Source of the DNA: Bacteriovoracaceae bacterium
GTDB taxonomy: Bacteria; Bdellovibrionota; Bacteriovoracia; Bacteriovoracales; Bacteriovoracaceae
Reading direction: 5' to 3'
NCBI GenBank assembly: GCA_023137315.1
Contig: JAGLPP010000055.1
Location: 1 to 49,603 of the forward strand
DNA: 49,603 nt
Numbering within the stretch: position 1 is the stretch's first letter; every line of letters starts with the position of its first letter. Shown here one piece after another: positions 15,946 through 25,376 of the stretch. Under the pieces are notes generated by a model that ran no database searches, had not been told where the DNA came from, and saw only the letters and a list, made by a program, of their open reading frames with translations. The position numbers and the translations under genes are program-made.

Positions 15946-17331
15946 ATGCTCGACATGTTCAAAGGCCACAGGGGAAAAGCTCTCGAAACGCTGAAAAAAT
16001 TCAAGTCACGCGTTTGGAGTGATGCCATCGTAAAAACGACCCGTGGAGAATTCAAAGGCATCATCCTTCCACGCTCTGAAAATGACGATGATCGCCATAT
16101 CGTTTTAAAGCTTATCACCGGATATAATATCGGAATCAGTGTGGAGACAATTACCGATATTGAAGAAATCGGTTACAAGGAGGCCAACTACAAGATACCT
16201 GAAAAAGAATTTCCCTTCACTGAAGGCCAGGCCAATATCAAGCTTTTTGGAACAGGTGGAACAATCGCCTCCCGACTTGATTACAGAACCGGTGCAGTCA
16301 TTCCTGCGTTTTCGCCAGGAGAACTCTACGGCGCCGTTCCCGAACTCGCAGACATCTGCAACCTTAAGACTGAAAAAATCTTTGCCGTTTTTTCAGAAAA
16401 CATGGGATCAGAACAATACATGAAACTTGCCAAAGCAATTGGCAAGGAGATCAAAAGAGGAATTGACGGTATTGTCATAGGACATGGAACAGATACCATG
16501 CACCACACTGCCGCTGCACTTTCCTTTATGATACAAAATCCCCCGGTTCCAATAGTCATGGTTGGGTCTCAACGATCAAGTGACAGGCCGTCATCAGACG
16601 CGGCCTTAAATCTTATGTATGCAACAAAGGCCGCCTCAGAATCAGATATTGCCGAGGTCATGGTATGCATGTTTGGATCAACTTCAGACGATTATGGACT
16701 TCTTCACCGCGGAACAAGAATAAGAAAAATGCACTCATCATATCGCTCCACGTTCAGAACCATTGGAGATATTCCACTGGCAATGATTACAAGAGACAAG
16801 ATCACCACCATTCAAAAAAAATATCACAAAAGAAAAAAAACAACGAAAGAAATGAAAATCATTCCGGCATGGGAGGAGAAAACCACCCTCCTTTATTACT
16901 ACCCGGACATGATGCCGGATATGATTGATTCCATGATAAACAATGGCTACAAAGGATGTATTATCGCCGGTACAGGACTGGGCCACGTAAACAAGCCACT
17001 ATACCCTGCTCTGGAAAGGGCCGTAAAAGCTGGTATGCATATCTATATGACCGTACAAACCCTCTGGGGCTACACCCATATGAGTGTTTATGAAACCGGA
17101 CGTGATCTTATGAGTATCGGAGTGATTCCTGCCGAAAACATGCTCCCGGAAGTTGCCTACGTGAAACTCGCCTGGGCTCTTGGACAGTCAAATGACCGCG
17201 AGGAGGTAAAGAAAATCATGCTCACTCCCGTTTGTGGCGAAATCACCGAACGCGAACCATATAACGGTTACCTCATTTTTCAAGGTGGCATCCCGGAAGT
17301 TGAGGATTTCATAAAAAAAGTACACAAATAG
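15946..17331 (+). CDS. gatD: Archaeal-type Glu-tRNA(Gln) amidotransferase subunit D
   Basis: A 461-residue asparaginase-fold amidase that frees ammonia, from glutamine or asparagine, for GatE. The N-terminal beta-barrel domain specific to GatD is present (residues 20-75: TTRGEFKGIILPRSE, IVLKLITGYNIGI), so this is not a plain asparaginase. All catalytic residues of the fold can be placed: Thr106 (GTGGTIAS), Tyr113, Thr182 and Asp183 (GHGTDTM), and Lys261 (GTRIRKMHSS). Later motifs include IIAGTGLGHV and VQTLWGYTHMSVYETG, both GatD-like. The GAGG ribosome site overlaps the gatE stop codon, so the pair is translationally coupled and the enzyme complete. A lysine-rich loop near residues 285-305 is somewhat longer than expected. 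Confidence 0.96.
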   Translation: MLDMFKGHRGKALETLKKFKSRVWSDAIVKTTRGEFKGIILPRSENDDDRHIVLKLITGYNIGISVETITDIEEIGYKEANYKIPEKEFPFTEGQANIKLFGTGGTIASRLDYRTGAVIPAFSPGELYGAVPELADICNLKTEKIFAVFSENMGSEQYMKLAKAIGKEIKRGIDGIVIGHGTDTMHHTAAALSFMIQNPPVPIVMVGSQRSSDRPSSDAALNLMYATKAASESDIAEVMVCMFGSTSDDYGLLHRGTRIRKMHSSYRSTFRTIGDIPLAMITRDKITTIQKKYHKRKKTTKEMKIIPAWEEKTTLLYYYPDMMPDMIDSMINNGYKGCIIAGTGLGHVNKPLYPALERAVKAGMHIYMTVQTLWGYTHMSVYETGRDLMSIGVIPAENMLPEVAYVKLAWALGQSNDREEVKKIMLTPVCGEITEREPYNGYLIFQGGIPEVEDFIKKVHK

Positions 17332-17435
17332 ACCAATTTGCTGTGTAAAACAACCTGACAAAAAATTTAACATAAATCCTGTTTATTCCGAAAAACATAT
17401 ACGTACATCTTTAATCAACTGAAAAAAGGAATTGG

Positions 17436-18302
17436 ATGAAAATTATTCAGGTCGGTTTTCTTGTAATAACTTTTTTTCTTTCGCTTGAATCCATTGGTTC
17501 AAGTGATTGCATGAAAAGCATGAGAAATATTCTGGTCAGAAGACACGATCGAATCCAAACCATTAGAAGCATTACAGGAAAGATCAAGAAAGTTATGGCC
17601 GATCTTGCCAGGCATGATAAAAATACCAGTGAACACTCTTTTGCTGTGGCCCAAATTTCTGCCAGAATGGGAAAAAGGATGGGGTTTTCCGGTTTAGAGC
17701 AGTCAGAACTTGTTTTTAGCGCATTAATACATGATATTGGAAAACTTGAAGTACCACTTGAAATTCTTACCAGTAACGCAAAACTAACCAATAAAGAATT
17801 CACCATTATGAAAAACCATGTTGGTATATTTCTGGACAAGAAAATCACAGAGGTCATTGGATATACTGATAATCTTACTGAAAAAAAGATATGGAAGCGT
17901 TTAAAAACAATCGCATCCCAGCATCATGAAAAATACAATTCCAAAGGCTACATACAAGGCCTCAACAGTAATGAGATTGAGCAAATATCCCAGATTATTG
18001 CACTGGCCGATGTATGGGATGCCATGCGTGCGAAAAGATCGTATAAAAGACCATTTAGCCTCAAAAAAACATTTGCTATCATTTCAACAGGTGCTTCCAG
18101 TGGGGACTTCAATCCGAACCTGTATCAAACATTTAAAAAAATAATTATCAAGTATGAGTATGAAAATCTGGAAAAATTGAAATTAAAACTCCAGAAAATG
18201 AGAAGTGATCCAAAATTCGTTGCAAATGATGAGTACGAATATATAAAAAACATGCTTGGAGCGGATTTGGAGTATCTCGCAAGCTTGAATTCACCTTTTT
18301 AA
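17436..18302 (+). CDS. Exported or membrane-anchored HD-GYP-like phosphohydrolase
   Basis: A 288-residue protein. Residues 1-22 are a hydrophobic signal or anchor (VGFLVITFFLSLESIGSSDC). The HD-GYP-type metal ligands are in place: His67 (SEHSFAVA), His99-Asp100 with Lys103 (HDIGKLEVP), His128, His163/His164 (QHHEKYNSKGY) and Asp192 (LADVWDAM). The GYP triad itself reads GYI (171-173). HD-GYP enzymes hydrolyse cyclic di-GMP or related dinucleotides and normally sit in the cytoplasm. Here no second domain lies between signal and catalytic part, so the enzyme would face the periplasm unless the leader is an uncleaved N-in anchor. The end overlaps the convergent PLD gene by four bases. Confidence 0.85.
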   Translation: MKIIQVGFLVITFFLSLESIGSSDCMKSMRNILVRRHDRIQTIRSITGKIKKVMADLARHDKNTSEHSFAVAQISARMGKRMGFSGLEQSELVFSALIHDIGKLEVPLEILTSNAKLTNKEFTIMKNHVGIFLDKKITEVIGYTDNLTEKKIWKRLKTIASQHHEKYNSKGYIQGLNSNEIEQISQIIALADVWDAMRAKRSYKRPFSLKKTFAIISTGASSGDFNPNLYQTFKKIIIKYEYENLEKLKLKLQKMRSDPKFVANDEYEYIKNMLGADLEYLASLNSPF

Positions 18303-20686
18303 CGTTCAATGGATTTTAGTGTATAAATCATCTCCACAAAACCACGTACGTAAGAAAGAAAACTTTCAACGGTAAAACCCTGTGATTTTATTTTTTGTCC
18401 ATAATCCGAGTTTTCAAAATCCTTGGTATCTGCAACTTTGGAACCACGAACAGAATCATTCCAGTTTTTCCAAAAAAGCATGTCATGTGTTTTTTGGGCT
18501 CCGGAATCAATCACCTCCACCTGTGTTTCCCGAAAGGCCCCAATCATTGTCATATAGTCCTTATTGGCAGAACCAACTATCAAGGACGGATTTCCATCCT
18601 TGACTTTTGAACCTTTAGAGGAAAATCCATCCACGGAAAGAGTCTTTCCATGGTGTTCGGCAACGAAAATATCCGAATGGTTGTGAAGCTTCCATTTTAC
18701 CTCAATCCCGGCATCCTTCATCATTTTTAGATACAGCAAATTGGGCATTCCTGGAAAAGGTGCTCCCTCATGAATGAAACCTTCAAGAATTACCCTGACC
18801 TTGACTCCTTCACGTTGTTTTTTTATAAGAGCGCGGATGATTCTGACATCATAGAGAAATTGATCATTGATAATAATCTGTTTTTTTGCCTGCAAGATTG
18901 AAAAGATATTCTGTGTAATGGAACTGACAACAAAACTCCCTACGCTGTTTTCTCCAATTCTAACAAGCGCATTGCCTTTTGTTTCGGCCATTACTTTTGT
19001 AATTTTAACTTCTTTATCATTTTCATCAATTGAATATCTCTTTAGAATATCAATTGGTGCGAGCATTAATTTTATTTTCTGGAAGCGATTACCTGCCATA
19101 CCATAATTTTTGGCCCATCCCTTTTCGTAGACATCATTATAAATTCCTGCAAAAAAATCATCCGACCGCCAGTTCTCTTTAAGGGCATCATAGAGATCCT
19201 TCCAATAATTATCAAGAACGACAACTGCCGCAGGGCCTTCCACCATAATAACCTCATCATTGCATATGGCACCTGAAATATCCGTCATGTTTTTTGATCC
19301 TACAAAGGCAACTGGATTTCCATCCGGCTTGTCACCATCTATGACAAGAACCTTGCTATGGTCCGCCTTTGCTTCGATATACAAGGACATTTTTTTGTCG
19401 AAACCAAACTTCTCCCACGCACTATCTCCGAGTTCACCATCAAGAAACGAGGGTAGACCTGAGACATTTTTAAAAACAAATGAGGGAAGAGCAAGCATCC
19501 TGTCCGGATGTACGGCCATAAATGCCCGCAAAAAATTAAAAACAGGTGCCATCTCTTTTTTGTGTCCAAAGTGATTGATATTGTCGTGTAGAAAAATTAT
19601 TTTCAAATCCGATCTTTTAATCAGCTCCCTGGTAAGGGAAACGGCCATCGTTCCACCCCAGAAAAATATATCGAAAAATATCGTACTCTTTGCGTTTTTT
19701 ATGGCCTTTAACATCTTTGGAAATATCTGATTCTCAGGGTTTGAACTCTTATAGGATTGCCAGATAATGTTTTTCTTCACATCAAACGCATCTACTGGTC
19801 TGCCATCTGAAAATACATCATAAATTGGTGTCTTTGACGTTCTTATTATTTCACTCATTTCCTCGACCATTTCCTGGTCTGTTTTGCCTGCCCATCGCTC
19901 CTTATACTTTTTCACAATATCATTATGGTATGATTCCAGTTTTTTAAGATACTTTTCATCCCAGCTTCTACGGTTTTCGTTAAGGGAGGTCACCTTGTTT
20001 CCCTTGATAAAACCAGTTCTTGATATTACCACGCCTGGAGCAGACGGAACCTGTTCGCTCAAATCAATCGAAGCGTATGGCAGTTTACCGTAAGCCTTTA
20101 TAATTCTCAGTCTTGGAAAGCTGTTCACAAGACAGTTTCGAATAAGGCCGGACCTCTGTATTGGAGTACCTTTAAGACGGGAAATACAGGCAGTGGCCTT
20201 ATTGATGTGTCCCATATAAGTCTTGGTATCACCGAGAGTTTTAAGCCATCCTCCAACGGCCTTTGCAATATTGATATTACCTTTTCCCGGCACCCTGACT
20301 GCCACATCGTATCGTGGATCTTCCACAATCTCATTTAAAGCAAGACGTTTCTCAACATAATAAAGTGTAATCAATTCATTTAGATTTTTTTTGTTGTCTT
20401 TGAAATTCAGATAAGTGATGGCATTCAACACGTTTGGACTTCTTATGAAGCTCAGAGAGTATTTAAACGGATAGGTATACTTTCCAGAAATACTTTTATG
20501 TGAAAGATAACGATTGATAAGAAGCTGGCGTTTTGCACTTAAAAATCTGGAACTGACATTATTGAAATTAAACTGGATATAGTTTTTAAAAAACAGTTTT
20601 TCCGTAAGATCCACTTTCGCAGCATGTGCTGGTGTAATGGAAAACTGTAAAAGGACAATAAGAATCAGTATTGCTGTTTTTTTCAT
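18299..20686 (-). CDS. Secreted phospholipase D-like protein with two HKD motifs
   Basis: A 795-residue exported enzyme of the PLD superfamily. The signal peptide ends at TPAHA (residue 22). An N-terminal region of about 280 residues has no recognised domain. The first HKD motif is HSKVLVID (His443, Lys445, Asp450) followed by GSKN; the second is HGKTLSVD (His679, Lys681, Asp686) followed by GSAN. Two motifs form one active site that cleaves or transfers phosphodiester bonds through a phosphohistidine. The substrate could be phospholipid, cardiolipin or nucleic acid. It begins 4 bases after the stop of the exported 416-residue protein, so the two are one operon and may work together in the envelope or outside the cell. 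Confidence 0.9.
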   Translation of the reverse strand: MKKTAILILIVLLQFSITPAHAAKVDLTEKLFFKNYIQFNFNNVSSRFLSAKRQLLINRYLSHKSISGKYTYPFKYSLSFIRSPNVLNAITYLNFKDNKKNLNELITLYYVEKRLALNEIVEDPRYDVAVRVPGKGNINIAKAVGGWLKTLGDTKTYMGHINKATACISRLKGTPIQRSGLIRNCLVNSFPRLRIIKAYGKLPYASIDLSEQVPSAPGVVISRTGFIKGNKVTSLNENRRSWDEKYLKKLESYHNDIVKKYKERWAGKTDQEMVEEMSEIIRTSKTPIYDVFSDGRPVDAFDVKKNIIWQSYKSSNPENQIFPKMLKAIKNAKSTIFFDIFFWGGTMAVSLTRELIKRSDLKIIFLHDNINHFGHKKEMAPVFNFLRAFMAVHPDRMLALPSFVFKNVSGLPSFLDGELGDSAWEKFGFDKKMSLYIEAKADHSKVLVIDGDKPDGNPVAFVGSKNMTDISGAICNDEVIMVEGPAAVVVLDNYWKDLYDALKENWRSDDFFAGIYNDVYEKGWAKNYGMAGNRFQKIKLMLAPIDILKRYSIDENDKEVKITKVMAETKGNALVRIGENSVGSFVVSSITQNIFSILQAKKQIIINDQFLYDVRIIRALIKKQREGVKVRVILEGFIHEGAPFPGMPNLLYLKMMKDAGIEVKWKLHNHSDIFVAEHHGKTLSVDGFSSKGSKVKDGNPSLIVGSANKDYMTMIGAFRETQVEVIDSGAQKTHDMLFWKNWNDSVRGSKVADTKDFENSDYGQKIKSQGFTVESFLSYVRGFVEMIYTLKSIER

Positions 20687-20690
20687 GTTA

Positions 20691-21941
20691 TTACCTTATC
20701 TTGGAAAGAATTAAATCAACAAGTCCGCTTCCCGCGGCCTTTTCCTTGATCGTAGTCAGTTGCTGTTCTATTTTTTTATTGACTTCATTTTGAAATTGGC
20801 CGTCAACTCCTTCGTTGTTGAAACATCCGAACGTCTTGCGTGCCTTGCCGAATTTAAATCCTGCCGAAGCGTAGAGATTCATGCTGCTCACCTGTGCTTT
20901 TTCAAGCTCCATTGTCAAATCGTATATCCGAAGATCAACCGGTTTGCCTTTTACAAAAAAACCAAGAAGTGACGGGGCAGCCTTTTTCTTTAATGTACCC
21001 TTTAAATATATTGCCGAACTATGTCTGTGACCGCATTTGAAGATTGATCCCCTCTTGTCATCAAGCATGACAAATCCTGAATGATCCTTGTTCCATCCAC
21101 CAAAAGGACCAAATTTCACATCGGCCTGTGCGGCAGAATCTTCATCAAGTTTTTGCGTCAGGGTCATCATTATAACCGGCGCCTTATCTGCAACTTTAAC
21201 CTTCGGAATCACAAGATGGGAAAAATCCACCTGTTCGTTGCCTATATTGTCCATTGGTAGTTCCCTAGGGGTGAGTCCAAGTACTGTTTCGATTGTAACC
21301 TTGCTATTATTTTTTTGTAGTGTGATATTCACCACTGCACTTATAAAATAAAATGGTGAGGATTTTTTGTCATAGCTGTGTTCGATAATCGTTTTTATGT
21401 TATTTGCAATTTTTTCATTGAAATCCAACGGCTTGCCAAGAAAATCCCCACCAACCTTGAATCCCGAAAATGAAATTGTATTGCTTGTACCCGGATAAAG
21501 TACTTTCTTGTAGGCCCATGGCAGATACCCCATGAAAATATGTTCCGGTTTATCGGAAAGCTCGTGATTTATTTCACCTACAGCAGAAATCATGGACTTT
21601 TTGAAAACGGAAACTGCATTCAACAGGATATTTTTAACATCAATGTCCCCTGCAATAAAAGAACCCTGCAGTGATCCAATCAGTGGAAAAAAAGAACCGA
21701 CCATTGCCTCTTTTAATTTTTCCACTTCAATTTTATTTTTCATGGAGAAAATTGACAGCTTTGATACATCGGCCAGATCTGGCAACGGTTCATCAATAAA
21801 TAATGTGTAGCTAAGATCATCGTAGTCAGCATATTTTTTTGATTCCAGATGTTGATTGCAAAAGGCAGTTTGAGAAAATGCGACAACCAAGAAAACCGCC
21901 AGAACGCTGATATACACACACCTGTTAAATCGTTTATTCAT
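20691..21941 (-). CDS. Exported protein of unknown function, partner of the PLD-like enzyme
   Basis: A 416-residue protein with a signal peptide (VYISVLAVFLVVAFSQTAFC, probably cut after the cysteine near residue 29). The mature part is a beta-rich soluble protein with repeated stretches such as SGFKVGGDFLGKPLDFNEKIANNIKTIIE and NSKVTIETVLGLTPREL; the C-terminal NEVNKKIEQQLTTIKEKAAG is helical. The amphipathic pattern slightly recalls lipid-binding (SMP/BPI-like) tubular folds, but I cannot confirm this. The AGGAGA site is ideal. It is the promoter-proximal gene of the PLD operon, so a lipid-related or chaperone role is the natural guess. Confidence 0.75.
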   Translation of the reverse strand: MNKRFNRCVYISVLAVFLVVAFSQTAFCNQHLESKKYADYDDLSYTLFIDEPLPDLADVSKLSIFSMKNKIEVEKLKEAMVGSFFPLIGSLQGSFIAGDIDVKNILLNAVSVFKKSMISAVGEINHELSDKPEHIFMGYLPWAYKKVLYPGTSNTISFSGFKVGGDFLGKPLDFNEKIANNIKTIIEHSYDKKSSPFYFISAVVNITLQKNNSKVTIETVLGLTPRELPMDNIGNEQVDFSHLVIPKVKVADKAPVIMMTLTQKLDEDSAAQADVKFGPFGGWNKDHSGFVMLDDKRGSIFKCGHRHSSAIYLKGTLKKKAAPSLLGFFVKGKPVDLRIYDLTMELEKAQVSSMNLYASAGFKFGKARKTFGCFNNEGVDGQFQNEVNKKIEQQLTTIKEKAAGSGLVDLILSKIR

Positions 21942-22076
21942 ACTTTCTCCTAGATATCATTGATGATAAGTGAGACCAGTGTATAACAACTTAACGCAGA
22001 GCAACAGGGTGTGTGTAAAAATAATCCTATTTTATCTTTCAAAATTCTATAATTTTAATTTAGGGAAGTGCGGATT

Positions 22077-24989
22077 TTATTTTATTATTGTGACTAACGC
22101 GTCGTAGACCTCTTCCTGGGAAAATGGTTTTTGTAAATATGTATTCACCAAATCACTGTCATCCATGTCCTCACGTGAAACATTACCGCTCAATAAAATA
22201 AATGGTGGCGAATTATTTTTTTGTTCTTGCACCTTCATTATCAATTCCAATCCATCCATTTTTGGCATTTGCATATCGGTTATAACAATATCATATTGCG
22301 ATTCTTTCATGATTTTTTGAAACGCAATCTCCCCATCGCATGCCTCATCAACTTCCAGGCCAAATTCGGTCAACATCTCAGACAAAATCTCCCTGATGTC
22401 CTCCTCATCCTCAACTATAAGTATTTTTCCAGTAAGTTTTTGAAACCGCGATTCTTCAACAGAACTCTCTTCTGTTGGTTTATGTTCAACAAAACTCGGT
22501 AAAATGACACTAAATGTGGAACCTTTTCCATATAATGAGTCAACCAGAATTTCACCATGCATTTTACATATTATGTCATTGGATATTCCCAACCCAAGGC
22601 CTGTTCCTTCTCCCACCCCCTTGGTTGTAAAAAATGTATCAAAAATTTTATGAATATTTTCCTTTTTTATTCCATGGCCATTATCCGAAATGTCCACAAC
22701 CAGTTGATTCATGTCATTATTATACAAGTGTATATCGATTTTCTTTTCAGATAAACTATCCTCCATGGCATCCTTGGCATTGGATAAAAGATTTATAATA
22801 ACCTGTTGGAGTTGTCCCCAATTACCATCAACAATACTGTTTTCAGCATTAAATTTTTTTGTAATTTTAATTCCATGATTGATGTAGATTGTTTCAATCA
22901 AAGAAAGTGTTTCCACAAATAGATGATTAACATCAACTGGTTCCAGTTCATCATTATTCATATTTGCGTAAATTCTCAATCCACCTACAATATTTTGTAT
23001 TCTGGAAATTGCAGCACTCTGTTTTGAAAGTGCGTTATTCAATATCTCCACATCAAAATTATTATTACTGATGGAATTTTTCATAACTTCACAATTTCCA
23101 TATATAATCGTCAGAGGATTATTTATTTCATGGCCCACGCCAGCGGCCAATTCACCTATTGAAGCAAGTTTCGCCGCCTGAAACACCTGCTTTTGCATAT
23201 CCTGTCTTTCTTTTTGGGCACGTTTAATATCTGAAATATCACTTACCACCGAGAAACTTCCACCAATCGACCCGTTTTCGCTTAACACTGGCGCGTGGGA
23301 AACAAGTACCTGTAATCGATCTCCGTTTTTTCTAATCATTTCAAATTCAGATCTTACCGTAGTCCCCCAACCATCACCGCAGTCGCTGAAATTTTCATTA
23401 AATACTTTCTTGTTTTCAATATCCAGATAGTCGTCTATTGAAGTATTATTCAATTCATCCTGGGAATAACCTGTGATCTGGCACAGTGCCTTGTTTGTAA
23501 AAAGAATAACTCCATTTTTATCGTTGATACAAATACCGTCATGCATTGTTTCAATCAAAGTTCTATATTTCAGTTCACCATCCCTGATTAATTCCTGATT
23601 CCTTGCATATTCGGACATATCCCTCGCCACGCAGACCAATCCAATAATTTCGCTATCATTGTCTTTGATTTTTGAGCAGGTAACCTCGACCGGCAAATTG
23701 GAACCGTTATTCTTTACAAATATCCGATCCGTCTGTCCCATTGTACTTTTTTCAAAAAAGGAAGCAACGTCATCCTGGCCATCGTTTGTCATGGTACTAA
23801 TGTTCTTATTTAATAAATCCTCTTCAGAAAATCCAAGTATTTTTGTGACAGAATCACTTATTTTTGTAATTGTCCCGCTTGTATCCAAAAATAGAAGCAT
23901 ATCATTCATTGAATTGACCACTTTATCCATTTCATACTTCTGTTTTTTCGTGGCAGTATCAAGTTCCCTGTTTGCCTTTTGTAATTTCTCCACCACCGTT
24001 TTCAACGAATGACTTAAAACCCCTATTTCATCATTTCCGTCAGGCAACCACTCAAGTTGTTTGTGGCCCGCTAATATTTTTTTCATCAATTCAATAATCT
24101 TTAAAATTGGATTTGTGATTTTTTTGCCCCATATAATCCCATGAAGGGCCAACAGCAGAATAGTTAAAAATCCGAATATTATTATCAGTCGTACAGCAAC
24201 AATAACTTTTTCACCAACATCTCTTTGCTTGACACCAAATAAAATGAAGGTATTTCCAGGATCAATCCCACTAATGGGAATCATCGCAACTGATATATTA
24301 TTTTTTTTAAAATCGATAATTTTTTCGGAATACTGAATATCCATTAACGATTCAATATTTGACAAAAAATCAGTATCCGAACCTCTAGTCATTATATTTT
24401 TGTCGCTGATAAGCAAACAACTTAGAAAATTATCTGAAAAACGAAATCGCTTTGAAATAAGCAACACACCAGATATCTGTGCACCGGATAAAATTGCTGT
24501 CATCGCCACAATGAGAACAGATTTCTTTTGATGATAACTAAAGAACACACGATCCCCTAAATGACGAACATTTTCTATTTCATCGTTCAAATTTAAATTA
24601 TAGGTATCCAGTGCCAATCCGACAGAAGATATGATTTTTTTGTCCTTGCCGATTATCATGATACTTTCAAATTCATTTTTCTCTTTCAGAAAATTAAGAT
24701 ATGCATCCGGTTGATACTTTTTCCGCAACTCCATGGGAACTGTCATTCTACTGTTTAATACCATTTCACGTGCCTTTTCCAAAAAAGAGGATTTGGTACC
24801 GTCTAGTAATTTTTGATTTATTTTTTTTAGATGCTCTAAATCACTGTGGGAATTCTCAAGTAATCTATTTTTCTCGAAGGTAACAAAAAATGAAACGCCT
24901 AGAATAAAAAGCAACAAATACGGTATGAGTATTGTTGCCATAATTCTGAAGGTAATTGAATATCTATACTGAACAACTTTATTCACCAT
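22077..24989 (-). CDS. Hybrid sensor histidine kinase with C-terminal receiver
   Basis: A 970-residue membrane signalling protein. Order: membrane segment (about 16-38), periplasmic sensor region (39-262, probably Cache-like), membrane segment (264-287), HAMP linker (288-342), PAS (about 352-460), PAS (about 472-585), HisKA dimerisation with phospho-acceptor His620 in GVGHEINNPL, HATPase with NLLSNAKDA, DNGHGI and GEGTGLGLGIS, and a receiver with EDEED, phospho-acceptor Asp905 (IVITDMQMPKMDG) and the conserved Lys in LQKPF. The ligand is unknown. No separate response regulator or effector gene lies alongside, so phosphate probably passes to a partner encoded elsewhere. Ribosome site is weak (GGAAAA). 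Confidence 0.95.
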   Translation of the reverse strand: MVNKVVQYRYSITFRIMATILIPYLLLFILGVSFFVTFEKNRLLENSHSDLEHLKKINQKLLDGTKSSFLEKAREMVLNSRMTVPMELRKKYQPDAYLNFLKEKNEFESIMIIGKDKKIISSVGLALDTYNLNLNDEIENVRHLGDRVFFSYHQKKSVLIVAMTAILSGAQISGVLLISKRFRFSDNFLSCLLISDKNIMTRGSDTDFLSNIESLMDIQYSEKIIDFKKNNISVAMIPISGIDPGNTFILFGVKQRDVGEKVIVAVRLIIIFGFLTILLLALHGIIWGKKITNPILKIIELMKKILAGHKQLEWLPDGNDEIGVLSHSLKTVVEKLQKANRELDTATKKQKYEMDKVVNSMNDMLLFLDTSGTITKISDSVTKILGFSEEDLLNKNISTMTNDGQDDVASFFEKSTMGQTDRIFVKNNGSNLPVEVTCSKIKDNDSEIIGLVCVARDMSEYARNQELIRDGELKYRTLIETMHDGICINDKNGVILFTNKALCQITGYSQDELNNTSIDDYLDIENKKVFNENFSDCGDGWGTTVRSEFEMIRKNGDRLQVLVSHAPVLSENGSIGGSFSVVSDISDIKRAQKERQDMQKQVFQAAKLASIGELAAGVGHEINNPLTIIYGNCEVMKNSISNNNFDVEILNNALSKQSAAISRIQNIVGGLRIYANMNNDELEPVDVNHLFVETLSLIETIYINHGIKITKKFNAENSIVDGNWGQLQQVIINLLSNAKDAMEDSLSEKKIDIHLYNNDMNQLVVDISDNGHGIKKENIHKIFDTFFTTKGVGEGTGLGLGISNDIICKMHGEILVDSLYGKGSTFSVILPSFVEHKPTEESSVEESRFQKLTGKILIVEDEEDIREILSEMLTEFGLEVDEACDGEIAFQKIMKESQYDIVITDMQMPKMDGLELIMKVQEQKNNSPPFILLSGNVSREDMDDSDLVNTYLQKPFSQEEVYDALVTIIK

Positions 24990-25120
24990 TATAATTTTCC
25001 AGAAACCATATGAAAATTATAATTTTTTTCGACAATAATTGCCAAAAATTTTTATGTGGACATGTATTCCCGACATAAATGATTCAATAAATATATTGAT
25101 CGAACTTTCCACGAATCCCA

Positions 25121-25150
25121 AAAAAAACTCCCTTTCACGAAGGGAGTTTT
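25121..25150 (-). terminator. Factor-independent terminator of the 32-residue basic gene
   Basis: A perfect 11-bp stem, AAAACTCCCTT (25124-25134) and AAGGGAGTTTT (25140-25150), with a 5-base loop. Read on the minus strand it ends in a run of seven T (25127-25121). It lies 28 bases after the stop codon of the small basic gene and is the clearest terminator in the window. Confidence 0.85.
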
Positions 25151-25177
25151 AAAAAAAATGTTATTTAATATTAAAAA

Positions 25178-25276
25178 TTATTTCTTGCGTCTGTTCTTCA
25201 TATTCTTACGATATCTGCTTCCTCTTTTCCTTCTACCCTTTGAATGCTTTCTTCTATGACGACTGCCATCTGCCAT
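25178..25276 (-). CDS. Very short, highly basic protein (32 residues)
   Basis: The frame starts at the ATG at 25276, six bases after a good AGAGG ribosome site, and stops at 25178. The product begins MADGSRHRRKHSKG and ends MKNRRKK, with 18 of 32 residues Arg, Lys or His and no hydrophobic core. Such composition is typical of small ribosomal proteins (bTHX, bL36, AURKAIP1/COX24-type), which fold only on rRNA; the likeness to bTHX is faint. A dedicated strong terminator follows. Length is below normal gene-finder cut-offs. I take it as a real, probably well expressed RNA-binding or ribosome-associated protein, with family unresolved. Confidence 0.7.
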   Translation of the reverse strand: MADGSRHRRKHSKGRRKRGSRYRKNMKNRRKK

Positions 25277-25376
25277 GCCTAACCTCTTCGCTAAAGATAT
25301 TATTATTTGCCAAAGAAATTAACCAAAAAAGGCCTGTTTCGCAAGTCTTTTTTCCATATGAGTAAATAAATATTGC

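Noticed and set aside
15946-17331. Reading gatD as a plain L-asparaginase
   Set aside because: The N-terminal barrel domain and GatD-specific motifs, plus coupling to gatE, favour the amidotransferase subunit.
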